DNA from: Rhodospirillaceae bacterium
GTDB lineage: Bacteria > Pseudomonadota > Alphaproteobacteria > UBA6615
DNA length: 64,000 nt
Reading direction: 5' to 3'
Assembly: GCA_018667335.1 (NCBI GenBank)
Contig: JABIVD010000035.1
Location: 25,192-89,191, forward strand
Shown here: positions 25,859 to 33,621 of the stretch, piece after piece
Layout: each line of letters begins with the position of its first letter
Numbering within the stretch: the first letter of the stretch is position 1
The notes under the pieces: model-generated
Database searches by the model: none
What the model saw: only the letters and a program-made list of their open reading frames with translations
What the model was told of the DNA's origin: nothing
Translations under genes and position numbers: made by a program

Positions 25859-28803
25859 TCGCTCGCACCTCGGCGGTTTCGTCGCCAGCTCGATTGCGGC
25901 AGAAAACGTGCGCCAAATCGCGATCGCTTGGGGGCTTCGCCAACACCCGGCGCGCGTGGCACCGCATCCTCCAGGGGTGGGGCTTTGTCATCATCCTTGA
26001 TGACCCGCACCCGCAGATCGAACCATGCTGCCTGACCCGTGATCGGATCGGTGTTTGAGAAGCGGTACCCGTCCTTGGGGGGCAACAAGTCGGTAATGAG
26101 ATGATTGAGCAGGAAGCCCTTGTTCGATTCCGGCGCATCGGCTGACAGGTTCCAGGCGCCACGTTTCTTGCCGATCGCGTTCCACGTCCACACCGTGTCG
26201 CCGTTGCAGCCCTCCATCAGCGCGATGACGGCCTTGATGCTGCCATAGGGGCTTTCGACCCTGACGGCGTCACCGTCGGCCAGTCCCTGACCCTCGGCCG
26301 CACTGCGGTTCATATAGAGCTTGTTCCAGCCGTGGATCTGGCGGAGCCAGGCATTCTGCGATCCCCATGAGTGGTACATGGCCATCGGGCGCTGGGTCAG
26401 CGCATGGATGGGGTAGGCGAGGGGGTCGGTATGGGATTCCTCAAACGGGGCGTACCAGATCGGAAGCGGATCGAACGTTTCGGCGATGCGATCACGATAT
26501 CGGACCGGCGGCACGACATTGCCAAACCCCTGGCCGGCGAGTTTGAAGCGCTGCAATGGCTCGCTGTAGAGCTGCAGCACAATCGGATCTGCAGACGCGA
26601 TCCAGCCCATCTTCGCAGCCTTGTCGAGATAGGCGCGGTTGCTGTGCTTGTAGTAGCGCTCGTCCGGCGCGAACTCGTCGCTCCAGAAACATCCATTCTC
26701 GACATACTTTGCGAGTTGGTTGTCGTTGGGTGCGCCGTTGCCATGTGACGTTCCGTCTTCACCGCGCCAGCCGGCCAGAGGCCCGACCCCCGGTGCACGT
26801 TCGTGATGGGCGAGATAGTCGGGATAGCCGCCCGGGTATTTGGCGGCGCCGGTTTCGGTTGTAAATGCCGGGAGGCCGAGCCGGGCACCCAGTTCGATCA
26901 ACACGTCCTGGAAGGGGCGCACGTTGCGATCGGGAGCGATCACTGGTTGGCGGATGGCATCTGCGGGACCGTCGGCGCTGCTGATGGGCCTGTCGAGGAG
27001 GCTGATGCAGTCCCACCGTTCCAGATAAGTGGTATCGGGCAGGATCAAGTCGGCATAGGCGATCATCTCCGATTGAAAAGCGTCGGAATAGATGATCTTG
27101 GGAATCTTGTATTCACCGGTTTCCGGATCGGTATCGGTGAGCATCTCGATGGTTTCGGTCGTGTTCATCGACGAGTTCCAGCTCATGTTCGCCATGAACA
27201 TAAACAGGACATCGATCGGGTATGGATCGCCCGCCCAGGCGTTACGGATGACCATGTGCATCATGCCGTGGGCCGCCAGCGGCGCATCCCAGGAAAATGC
27301 CTTGTCGATCCGGAGCGCCTCTCCCTGATCGTCGATCAGCAGGTCTTCCGGGCTGGTGATGAAGCCCAATGGCGGTCCGGCCATCGGTGAGCCTGGCGAG
27401 ACCTGATGCGGTTTGCCGGCAGGCTTGGGTCCCGGCGGTGCCGGGCGCGGGAAGGGCGGCTTGTAGCGAAATCCACCGGGGCAATCGATGCTTCCCAGCA
27501 ACATCTGCAGCAGATGGATCGCCCGGCAGGTCTGGAAGCCATTGGAGTGGGCGGAGATGCCACGCATGGCATGCATCGAGACCGGGCGTCCGATGATCTT
27601 GTCGTGCTTGCGCCCAGCCCAATCGGTCCATTCCACGTCGAGTGAGATTTCCTGCTCGAACGCGGCATGGGCCAACTCGGCAGCGATCCGGCGAATCCGG
27701 TCGGCATCGATCCCGGTCTGTCCGGCAACCGCATCCGGGCTGTAGCGTTCGTCGAGATACCGGTCGAGGAGCAACTGAAACGCGGGAACCGCCTCTCCAT
27801 CCGAACCGCCGTCGCCTGGCGCGGCCTCATGCAGGGGAAAACACCCGCGCATGGCCGGAGAAATATCCGTTCGCGCCGCATCGACGATTTGATCGGTGTT
27901 GCGGTCGTAGGCAAGCGGCTTGCCATCGCGACCGCGGACGAAGAGGCCGTCATCCGCTGTGCCCGGTGCGCGGCGCACGAGCCAGTGGGCGTTTGTGTAG
28001 CGGGCGAGGAATTCGAGATCGACGTTGCCGGTACGCAGGAGCTCGTGCATCAGGGCCATGACCAGCAGGCCGTCCGTGCCCGGGCGGATGCCGACCCATT
28101 CGTCGGCAATCGCGGAATATCCGGTGCGGACCGGATTGACCGAGGTGAACTTCGCCTGGCCCTTGGTCTTGAGCTTCCCCAGCCCCATCTTGATGGGGTT
28201 CGAATCATGATCCTCGGCCACGCCGAACATCATGAAGTAGCGGGTGTTCTCCCAATCCGGCTCACCGAACTCCCAGAACGATCCGCCGATCGTGTAGATG
28301 CCGGCCGCCGCCATATTGACGGAGCAGAACCCGCCATGGGCGGCGTGGTTGGGGGTGCCGAACTGGCTGGCCCAGAAACCGGTCAGCGACTGGCTCTGGT
28401 CGCGGCCGGTAAAGAAGGCCAGCTTGCGCGGGTCGCGGCGGCGTACATCGCCGAGCCATTCGGTCGCTGTGTCGAGGGCCTCGTCCCAGCTTATGGTCTC
28501 GAATTCACCCGAGCCACGCGGCCCGACCCGGCGCAGCGGCTGCGACAGGCGCGCCGGCGAGTAATGCTGCATGATGCCGGCCGAGCCCTTGGCACACAGA
28601 ACACCCTTGTTGACCGGGTGATCGCGATTGCCCTCGATGTAGCGGATCGCGCCGTCTTTCAGGTGGACCTTAATGCCGCAACGGCAGGCGCACATGTAAC
28701 AGGTGGTGGTTTTTACCTCGTCGGAAACGACGGGCGATTGATCGACCGTTTCGTAGCGGTCGTCCTCTTCATGTCGGTCGTTTGGGCGAATATCGTCGGG
28801 CAT
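25855..28803 (-). CDS. soeA: Molybdopterin oxidoreductase catalytic subunit, SoeA-like sulfite dehydrogenase
   Basis: A 982-residue DMSO-reductase-family molybdenum enzyme. The N-terminal [4Fe-4S] motif is CYMCACRC (about residues 35-42) with the fourth cysteine in GVLCAKGSAG. GRDQSQSLTGFWASQFGT and HGGFCSVNMAAAG follow; the cysteine in the latter is a probable Mo ligand. There is no twin-arginine signal: the start is acidic and polar, so the enzyme is cytoplasmic, as known for SoeABC, which oxidises sulfite to sulfate and feeds quinone. Polysulfide, thiosulfate or DMSO reductases of this family are normally exported. The sulfur-gene neighbourhood agrees with SoeA. A universal stress protein gene precedes it by 11 bp. 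Direction of the reaction is inferred. Confidence 0.87.
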   Translation of the reverse strand: MPDDIRPNDRHEEDDRYETVDQSPVVSDEVKTTTCYMCACRCGIKVHLKDGAIRYIEGNRDHPVNKGVLCAKGSAGIMQHYSPARLSQPLRRVGPRGSGEFETISWDEALDTATEWLGDVRRRDPRKLAFFTGRDQSQSLTGFWASQFGTPNHAAHGGFCSVNMAAAGIYTIGGSFWEFGEPDWENTRYFMMFGVAEDHDSNPIKMGLGKLKTKGQAKFTSVNPVRTGYSAIADEWVGIRPGTDGLLVMALMHELLRTGNVDLEFLARYTNAHWLVRRAPGTADDGLFVRGRDGKPLAYDRNTDQIVDAARTDISPAMRGCFPLHEAAPGDGGSDGEAVPAFQLLLDRYLDERYSPDAVAGQTGIDADRIRRIAAELAHAAFEQEISLDVEWTDWAGRKHDKIIGRPVSMHAMRGISAHSNGFQTCRAIHLLQMLLGSIDCPGGFRYKPPFPRPAPPGPKPAGKPHQVSPGSPMAGPPLGFITSPEDLLIDDQGEALRIDKAFSWDAPLAAHGMMHMVIRNAWAGDPYPIDVLFMFMANMSWNSSMNTTETIEMLTDTDPETGEYKIPKIIYSDAFQSEMIAYADLILPDTTYLERWDCISLLDRPISSADGPADAIRQPVIAPDRNVRPFQDVLIELGARLGLPAFTTETGAAKYPGGYPDYLAHHERAPGVGPLAGWRGEDGTSHGNGAPNDNQLAKYVENGCFWSDEFAPDERYYKHSNRAYLDKAAKMGWIASADPIVLQLYSEPLQRFKLAGQGFGNVVPPVRYRDRIAETFDPLPIWYAPFEESHTDPLAYPIHALTQRPMAMYHSWGSQNAWLRQIHGWNKLYMNRSAAEGQGLADGDAVRVESPYGSIKAVIALMEGCNGDTVWTWNAIGKKRGAWNLSADAPESNKGFLLNHLITDLLPPKDGYRFSNTDPITGQAAWFDLRVRVIKDDDKAPPLEDAVPRAPGVGEAPKRSRFGARFLPQSSWRRNRRGASE

Positions 28804-28814
28804 CAGCTAAATAC

Positions 28815-29339
28815 TCAGACCAGGGTGTCGATTTGCTCGTCGGTCAGCCCGCCGGGGATGATAGTGACGGGGATACGAAGCTGGCCAATCGCCTTCTTCG
28901 TGAGATGATTGATCAAGGGACCAGGACCGCGCCGGCCAGTCGAGGCCGCGAGCACGAGAATGCGGATATCCTTGTCCTCCTGAACCAGTTCGACCACGGC
29001 GGATTTGGTTTCGCCCTCGCGCAGATACAGAATGGGCATGCCACCATACAAGCGGGTGACTTCCGCGGCATGTTCCTGCAGCAATTGCTCGGCTTCCTCG
29101 CGCGCTTCGAACTGCATCAAATTCCCGACCGCCGCCCAGTGCTGAAAATCCGATTCACGAATGACCCGGACGAGGCCTACACGTCCGCCGGTGCGCCGCG
29201 CGCGCAGACTGGCCCAGCGCAGGGCGACCCGCATTTCCGGTGAATTGTCGACCACCACGAGAAAAATTGCAGCCCGCTCTCCGGTGGACCTGTCGCTTTC
29301 CTGCGGGCGGTTGATGGGGGTCGAATCGGACATGACCAT
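28815..29339 (-). CDS. Universal stress protein family protein
   Basis: A 174-residue UspA-domain protein in the cytoplasm. After a polar 25-residue leader, AAIFLVVVDNSPEMRVALRW is the first strand and helix. The C-terminal nucleotide-binding region LVLAASTGRRGPGPLINHL resembles the ATP-binding G-x2-G-x9-G(S/T) pattern, followed by IPVTIIPGGL. Its ATG shares a base with the stop of the TIGR02186 gene, and the molybdoenzyme gene follows after 11 bp. A Usp placed inside a sulfite-oxidation operon may sense energy or redox state, but that is inference. A second in-frame ATG (29333) is equally possible as the start. Confidence 0.85.
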   Translation of the reverse strand: MVMSDSTPINRPQESDRSTGERAAIFLVVVDNSPEMRVALRWASLRARRTGGRVGLVRVIRESDFQHWAAVGNLMQFEAREEAEQLLQEHAAEVTRLYGGMPILYLREGETKSAVVELVQEDKDIRILVLAASTGRRGPGPLINHLTKKAIGQLRIPVTIIPGGLTDEQIDTLV

Positions 29340-30130
29340 CAGACCTTACGGAACACGAAGCCGGCGAACCAGCCGGCAATCAGTGCGATGATGACGGCGA
29401 TCATGCCGTACAGGGGCGCCTGTTCGAATGCGAACTCGGTCACCTTCGCCTCGAATCCGACCTTGCGGACTTGGAGCAGGGATTCCGATTTGCCCGAAAT
29501 CTCTCCCCCCCGCACCTGATACACCGTCACTTGATAGTCCCCGGTGGGAACGTTCGCAGGCAGCGCGACCCGGCTGCGGAACAGTCGGTTGCCGCGAAAT
29601 TCGACGTCCTGGAGGCCGTCGGTATAAAGGCGGCTGCGTTGTTTGTTGCGGATCAACGCCGAGCGGAACGCTTCTTCCTGGTCCAGTGATGTCAGGAAGT
29701 GCGGGTTGAACGCGATATGCTCCGTGCCTATCTGGTTGGCGTTGAGGACCGGCAACGGCAGAAGGTCTTCGAGCGGCGCGGACGCGGCGACATGATAAAA
29801 GCCGGGTGCATCGTCGAAGATCAAATCAGACGCATTCACCCAGATACCCGCCACGCGTTCCTTGCGCCGGACGATCACCTGGCTGCTCGGCGCGCGCACC
29901 ACCACGATGACATCGCCTTCGCCGTCCGTCGCGCCGAACAACAACACGTCTGCCCCCTTGAAGCCGGTGCTGATGCCGATCAGATCCTGGCTGAGATCGA
30001 TCGCGAGCGCGTCGTCGTGTGCGGCGTCGGCCGGGATTTGCAACAACACCAAAGCAGCGGCCACGGCGAGCACCGCGCGCACGTTACCAAACAGACGCAG
30101 AGAGCCGAACATGGGTTGCGGGTTGCTCAT
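29339..30130 (-). CDS. TIGR02186-family membrane-anchored periplasmic protein, function unknown
   Basis: A 263-residue protein of the alphaproteobacterial family TIGR02186, with no assigned role. It has an N-terminal signal-like hydrophobic segment (about residues 17-36, ending near ADAAHDD) and a long beta-rich periplasmic part with IGISTGFKGADVLLFGA and VIVVVRAPSSQVIVRRKE. A single C-terminal helix (about 240-258, MIAVIIALIAGWFAGFVF) is followed by RKV. It is translationally linked on both sides: its ATG overlaps the TauE stop by four bases and its stop touches the Usp start. The strong linkage suggests it works with the TauE/SafE exporter, perhaps as a periplasmic accessory or sensor. Confidence 0.85.
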   Translation of the reverse strand: MSNPQPMFGSLRLFGNVRAVLAVAAALVLLQIPADAAHDDALAIDLSQDLIGISTGFKGADVLLFGATDGEGDVIVVVRAPSSQVIVRRKERVAGIWVNASDLIFDDAPGFYHVAASAPLEDLLPLPVLNANQIGTEHIAFNPHFLTSLDQEEAFRSALIRNKQRSRLYTDGLQDVEFRGNRLFRSRVALPANVPTGDYQVTVYQVRGGEISGKSESLLQVRKVGFEAKVTEFAFEQAPLYGMIAVIIALIAGWFAGFVFRKV

Positions 30131-31053
30131 AGGCCGAACCCGGGCGTTTCACTGATCGAATAGAGATCTTCCGGCGTGGAGACCAAATCAAACCCGATCT
30201 TGGCGCAGACCCCGAGCACCATGAGCGCCAGCAGGCCGCGCAATTCCTCGCCGCGCAGACGACCGCTTGCCTTGGTGCCCAGCTGCGCGCCGATCACGGC
30301 ACCGGTGAGCAGCAGCAGTGCCAACACGATGTCGACGGTCTGATTGTTGATCGCCTGAAGAAAGGTGACGTTCGCAGTGACGAAGATAATCTGGAACAGC
30401 GATGTCCCGACCACGACGGCGGTCGGCATGCCCAGGATGTAGATCATCGCCGGGACCATCAGGAAGCCACCGCCGACACCCATGATGGCGGCGAGGATAC
30501 CGACGAAGAACCCGATCCCGAGCGGCAATAGGGCACTGATGTACAGCCGCGAACGCCGGAACCGCATCTTGAACGGCAGGCCGTGGAGCCAGGTGTGCTG
30601 GTGCAGTTTGCCGCGTGTTGCGGTGCCGGTACGCATGCGGAAAATCGCCCGGGCGCTCTCGAAGAGCATCAGGGCGCCGACGATGCCGAGGAACAGGACG
30701 TAGCTCAGCTGGACCAGCAGATCGACCTGACCGATTTCCCGCAGAAAGGTGAAAATCATGACACCCAGACTGGATCCGGCGAAACCGCCGACGGTCAGGA
30801 CGGCGCCCATCTTGAAGTCGACGTTTCGTCGGCGCATATGGGCGAGCACGCCGGAGACGGAGGCCGCGACGATCTGGTTGGCCTCGGTCGCCACGGCGAC
30901 GGCCGGCGTGATGCCGATGAAAATCAGCAATGGCGTCATCAGGAACCCGCCGCCGACACCGAACAAGCCCGACAGGAAGCCCACGCCGCCGCCCATCATG
31001 AGGATGAGGAAGACGTTGACCGACATTTCGGCGATGGGCAGGTAAATGGTCAT
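30127..31053 (-). CDS. TauE/SafE family sulfite/sulfonate exporter
   Basis: A 308-residue permease of the TauE/SafE (COG0730) family with about eight transmembrane segments. The two halves carry the repeat motif GLFGVGGGFLMTPLL (about residues 28-42) and IMGVGGGFLMVPAMI (about 190-204), a hallmark of the fold. A cytoplasmic basic loop (RMRTGTATRGKLHQH) separates them. Members export sulfite, sulfoacetate or other organosulfur anions. In this locus it could remove sulfite that the oxidoreductase does not handle. Its stop overlaps the TIGR02186 start, and a rhodanese gene lies 59 bp upstream on the same strand. Import of thiosulfate, known for related YeeE proteins, is a different family. Confidence 0.87.
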   Translation of the reverse strand: MTIYLPIAEMSVNVFLILMMGGGVGFLSGLFGVGGGFLMTPLLIFIGITPAVAVATEANQIVAASVSGVLAHMRRRNVDFKMGAVLTVGGFAGSSLGVMIFTFLREIGQVDLLVQLSYVLFLGIVGALMLFESARAIFRMRTGTATRGKLHQHTWLHGLPFKMRFRRSRLYISALLPLGIGFFVGILAAIMGVGGGFLMVPAMIYILGMPTAVVVGTSLFQIIFVTANVTFLQAINNQTVDIVLALLLLTGAVIGAQLGTKASGRLRGEELRGLLALMVLGVCAKIGFDLVSTPEDLYSISETPGFGL

Positions 31054-31112
31054 GTTGTCCGAACGTGATCGATAGGGCTCAAGACGGCCCGTCTAGTGTT
31101 CTTGGGTCTGGG

Positions 31113-31454
31113 TCAACCGGTTTCGACAGGAAAATCCGCCGACATCCAGTCGAGGATGCCGCCGGTCATACGATGGATTGTCCCCGAATACCCTTCGGCG
31201 ACGAGGTGTTCCGCAGCGACGCCGCATCGCTGGCCGATCCGGCAATGCAGGATCAGGTCCTGACCGTCAGCCGGGTTGATCTGTGAGCTGTCGAAATTCG
31301 AAAGCGGGACCAGATGTGCGCCGGCGATTCGCATCTGGGCATTCTCGTGGGGTTCGCGCACATCCACCACATACGCCGTGCCACCGGCGATGCGTTCGTG
31401 CACCTCATTCGCCGAGAGCATGACCACCTGGGGACCTGCTGGATTGTCTGACAT
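31113..31454 (-). CDS. Rhodanese-like sulfurtransferase of the sulfur locus
   Basis: A 113-residue single rhodanese domain. YVVDVREPHENAQMRIAGAHLVPL is the conserved first half, and the active loop is CRIGQRC with the catalytic cysteine at about residue 71 and a second cysteine six residues later. That second cysteine could form a disulfide or pass on sulfur. The start at 31454 (MSDNPAGPQVV) is preferred to 31487, since the longer frame overlaps the regulator gene. It lies 29 bp after the BigR/SqrR-like regulator and 59 bp before TauE on the same strand. A role in moving sulfane sulfur from persulfides is inferred from family and context. Confidence 0.88.
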   Translation of the reverse strand: MSDNPAGPQVVMLSANEVHERIAGGTAYVVDVREPHENAQMRIAGAHLVPLSNFDSSQINPADGQDLILHCRIGQRCGVAAEHLVAEGYSGTIHRMTGGILDWMSADFPVETG

Positions 31455-31483
31455 TAGATTTGCATCCTTTGGCCGCCCACCCG

Positions 31484-31849
31484 TCAATCCGGTTGCGCGC
31501 TGCCGGTGTCGGCACAGTAGATATTGTACAGGGTGCCGAGGACAGACTGCGCCTCTTGGCTGGAGATGGAGTAAAATATCGTCTGCGCGTCCCGGCGGGT
31601 TTTGACGAGATGTTCACGGCGAAGGCGCGCGAGATGCTGAGAGAGCGCGGATTGACTCAACCCAACCAGCGGCTCGAGCTCACCGACGGACTTTTCGCCC
31701 TGGCTCAGATGGCACATGATGAGCAGCCGGCGTTCGTTCGCCAGAGACTTGAGCAGGCGGCTCGCCTGACCCGCCTTCTCCTGAAGTGCCTCCGGATCCA
31801 TTGGGGGATCCATTGAGGAATCCATCGGCGAGTTCTTTGGGGAGTTCAT
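31484..31849 (-). CDS. ArsR-family regulator of the BigR/SqrR/YgaV persulfide-sensing type
   Basis: A 121-residue winged-helix repressor. The helix-turn-helix is SVGELEPLVGLSQSALSQHL (about residues 54-73), followed by the wing TRRDAQTIFYSI. Counting from the first ATG, C46 (RLLIMCHL) and C112 (LYNIYCAD) are 66 residues apart, the same spacing as C41/C107 of SqrR and C42/C108 of BigR, which form a tetrasulfide or disulfide with persulfides or sulfide and release DNA. No metal-binding ArsR cysteine pair is present. The N-terminus has four in-frame ATGs (31849, 31825, 31813, 31801) in a repeat-like stretch, none with a good ribosome binding site. It diverges from tusA across 45 bp and leads the sulfur operon. 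Confidence 0.88.
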   Translation of the reverse strand: MNSPKNSPMDSSMDPPMDPEALQEKAGQASRLLKSLANERRLLIMCHLSQGEKSVGELEPLVGLSQSALSQHLARLRREHLVKTRRDAQTIFYSISSQEAQSVLGTLYNIYCADTGSAQPD

Positions 31850-31852
31850 TGG

Positions 31853-31876
31853 ATTAGTGTATTCGTATATTAGAAA
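31853..31876. promoter_or_regulatory. Candidate operator/promoter of the BigR/SqrR-like regulator
   Basis: The 45-bp gap between the divergent regulator and tusA genes holds an AT-rich stretch. Within it TTC (31862-31864) and GAA (31873-31875) flank a TATA-type centre (GTATATTA), giving an imperfect dyad. ATATTAGAA resembles the half-site reported for BigR boxes (TTAGA/TCTAA). TATATT at 31866-31871 could serve as a -10 element for tusA. The position and composition fit an autoregulated bidirectional operator, but no binding is shown. Confidence 0.5.
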
Positions 31877-31894
31877 ACCGGTCAATATGAAGTG

Positions 31895-32152
31895 ATGACA
31901 GAAATGCAATCTGACGACGACATTATGCTCGACACCAGTGGCCTGAAATGTCCGCTCCCGGTCCTGAAAGCCAAGAAAATGCTCAAGACGATGGCGGCGG
32001 GGGCGACGCTGCGGATTATCGCGACCGATCCCGGGTCGGTCCGGGACTTTGCGCATTTCTGCGATGCCACGGGTGATGCGCTGCTGGAGTCCCACGAGGA
32101 TACAGACGCAGGCCTCTATACGTTCCGGATTTGCAAGGCAGGTGGCGCGTGA
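31895..32152 (+). CDS. tusA: TusA-family sulfurtransferase
   Basis: An 85-residue TusA/SirA-like sulfur carrier. The defining CPxP motif is C19-P-L-P22 in [16 protein letters not shown], preceded by the LD dipeptide, and the fold continues through [15 protein letters not shown] to a C-terminal YTFRICKAG. Such proteins carry a cysteine persulfide between rhodaneses, heterodisulfide-reductase-like systems or tRNA-thiolation enzymes. Here it is divergent from the persulfide-type regulator and rhodanese operon, so a role in cytoplasmic sulfur transfer feeding sulfite production is more likely than tRNA modification. ATG 31895 is chosen over the GTG just before it. mtnA overlaps its stop by four bases. 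Confidence 0.9.
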   Translation: MTEMQSDDDIMLDTSGLKCPLPVLKAKKMLKTMAAGATLRIIATDPGSVRDFAHFCDATGDALLESHEDTDAGLYTFRICKAGGA

Positions 32153-33252
32153 AGGTCAACGGGAAGCCCTACCGTACGATCTGGCTGGCCGACGATGGCT
32201 GGTCGGTCGAAATCATCGACCAGACAAAGCTGCCGCACCGGTTCGAAATAGAATGTCTGCGGTCCCTGGATGATGCGGCACACGCCATTCGCGCGATGCT
32301 CGTGCGCGGCGCCCCGCTGATCGGCGCGACGGCGGCCTACGGGATGGCGCTGGCGATGCGTGGCGACAGTTCCGATGCGGGGCTCGATCACGCCCATGCG
32401 ACGTTGATGGCCACACGCCCGACCGCGGTGAACCTGCGCTGGGCGCTCGATGATATGCGCGCGCGGCTACAGGACCAGCCGCAAGATAGCCGGGTGGGTA
32501 TCGCCTACGAACGTGCAGCTGCCGTGTGTGACGAGGATGTGGCGATCTGCAGCGCGATCGGCGATCACGGGCTGGCGGTCATCCAGGCGGCCTTCGACGC
32601 GACGCCGGGTGATGGACCGGTCAACATCCTGACCCACTGCAATGCCGGGTGGCTCGCCACAGTGGACTGGGGCACGGCGCTGGCGCCGATCTACAAGGCG
32701 CATGAGCTGGGCATTCCCCTGCATGTCTGGGCCGACGAGACCCGGCCGCGAAACCAGGGCGCGGCGTTGACCGCGTGGGAACTGGGCCGCCACGGCGTGT
32801 CGCATGCGGTCGTTGCGGACAACGCCGGCGGCCATCTGATGCAACAGGGGCGCGTAGATCTGTGCATCACTGGCACGGACCGCACCGCCGCCTCGGGCGA
32901 TGTGGCGAACAAGATCGGCACCTATCTCAAGGCGCTGGCTGCTCACGATAACAACGTGCCGTTCTATGTCGGTCTGCCGTCGCCGACGATCGACTGGACA
33001 CTCAGCGATGGGGTGCGCGACATCCCGATCGAGGAGCGGGGTGCAGACGAGGTGACACACATCTCCGGCAAGACGGCAGGCGGCGATATCGTGGCGGTCC
33101 AGCTGACGCCCGACGGAACGCCGGCGGCCAACCCCGCCTTCGACGTGACGCCGGCCCGGCTGGTGACCGGACTGATCACCGAGCGCGGAGTATGTGCCGC
33201 CAGCACGGCGGGGCTCGCCGGGCTGTTCCCGGAGTTCGCTTCGTCCAACTAG
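32149..33252 (+). CDS. mtnA: S-methyl-5-thioribose-1-phosphate isomerase
   Basis: A 367-residue MtnA, which isomerises methylthioribose-1-phosphate to methylthioribulose-1-phosphate in methionine salvage. Signature segments are [20 protein letters not shown] (about residues 50-69), [19 protein letters not shown] with the catalytic cysteine (about 160-178), [19 protein letters not shown] and [20 protein letters not shown] with the catalytic aspartate (about 243). The GTG start sits in the last four bases of tusA (GTGA), so both are co-translated. No other methionine salvage gene is in the window, so the coupling to tusA is notable: both handle reduced sulfur, but in different pathways. Confidence 0.93.
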   Translation: MKVNGKPYRTIWLADDGWSVEIIDQTKLPHRFEIECLRSLDDAAHAIRAMLVRGAPLIGATAAYGMALAMRGDSSDAGLDHAHATLMATRPTAVNLRWALDDMRARLQDQPQDSRVGIAYERAAAVCDEDVAICSAIGDHGLAVIQAAFDATPGDGPVNILTHCNAGWLATVDWGTALAPIYKAHELGIPLHVWADETRPRNQGAALTAWELGRHGVSHAVVADNAGGHLMQQGRVDLCITGTDRTAASGDVANKIGTYLKALAAHDNNVPFYVGLPSPTIDWTLSDGVRDIPIEERGADEVTHISGKTAGGDIVAVQLTPDGTPAANPAFDVTPARLVTGLITERGVCAASTAGLAGLFPEFASSN

Positions 33253-33259
33253 CCGAAAA

Positions 33260-33568
33260 TTAGCGCGGCGTGGCGTCGCCACCGTCGACGATAACGAGCT
33301 CGTTCTGGGCAATTCCTGGCACCCGGCGGAATTTTGCTGCTTCCACATATTCGGGCGAGTTGAAGCAGGCCTCGGCATCGGCCAGCGTGTCGAACTCGAT
33401 GACCACGAAGCGCTCATATGGCGTCTCGCCCTCAAGGACCTTGTTCTCGCCGCCGCGCGCCATCACCCGGCCGTTGTATTTCTCCATGATGGACGGGATG
33501 TGGTCGGTGTACTTCTTGTACTCCACGGGATCTTTGATGGTCGAACGGGCAAGCCAGTAGGCGGGCAT
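33260..33568 (-). CDS. DUF1330 domain-containing protein
   Basis: A 102-residue dimeric alpha-beta barrel (ferredoxin-like) protein of the DUF1330 family. PAYWLARSTIKDPVEYKKYT at the start, RVMARGG in the middle and RFVVIEFDTLADAEACFNSP after it are family hallmarks. Its role is unknown; members resemble small monooxygenases or heme-degrading proteins by fold. A good GGAGAGATACC site precedes the ATG. It converges on mtnA (7 bp) and lies 53 bp downstream of the diheme cytochrome gene on the same strand. Confidence 0.88.
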   Translation of the reverse strand: MPAYWLARSTIKDPVEYKKYTDHIPSIMEKYNGRVMARGGENKVLEGETPYERFVVIEFDTLADAEACFNSPEYVEAAKFRRVPGIAQNELVIVDGGDATPR

Positions 33569-33621
33569 GGTATCTCTCCGGTGTCTTTATGATTGTGACG
33601 GATGTTCGTGATGGTTTCGGT

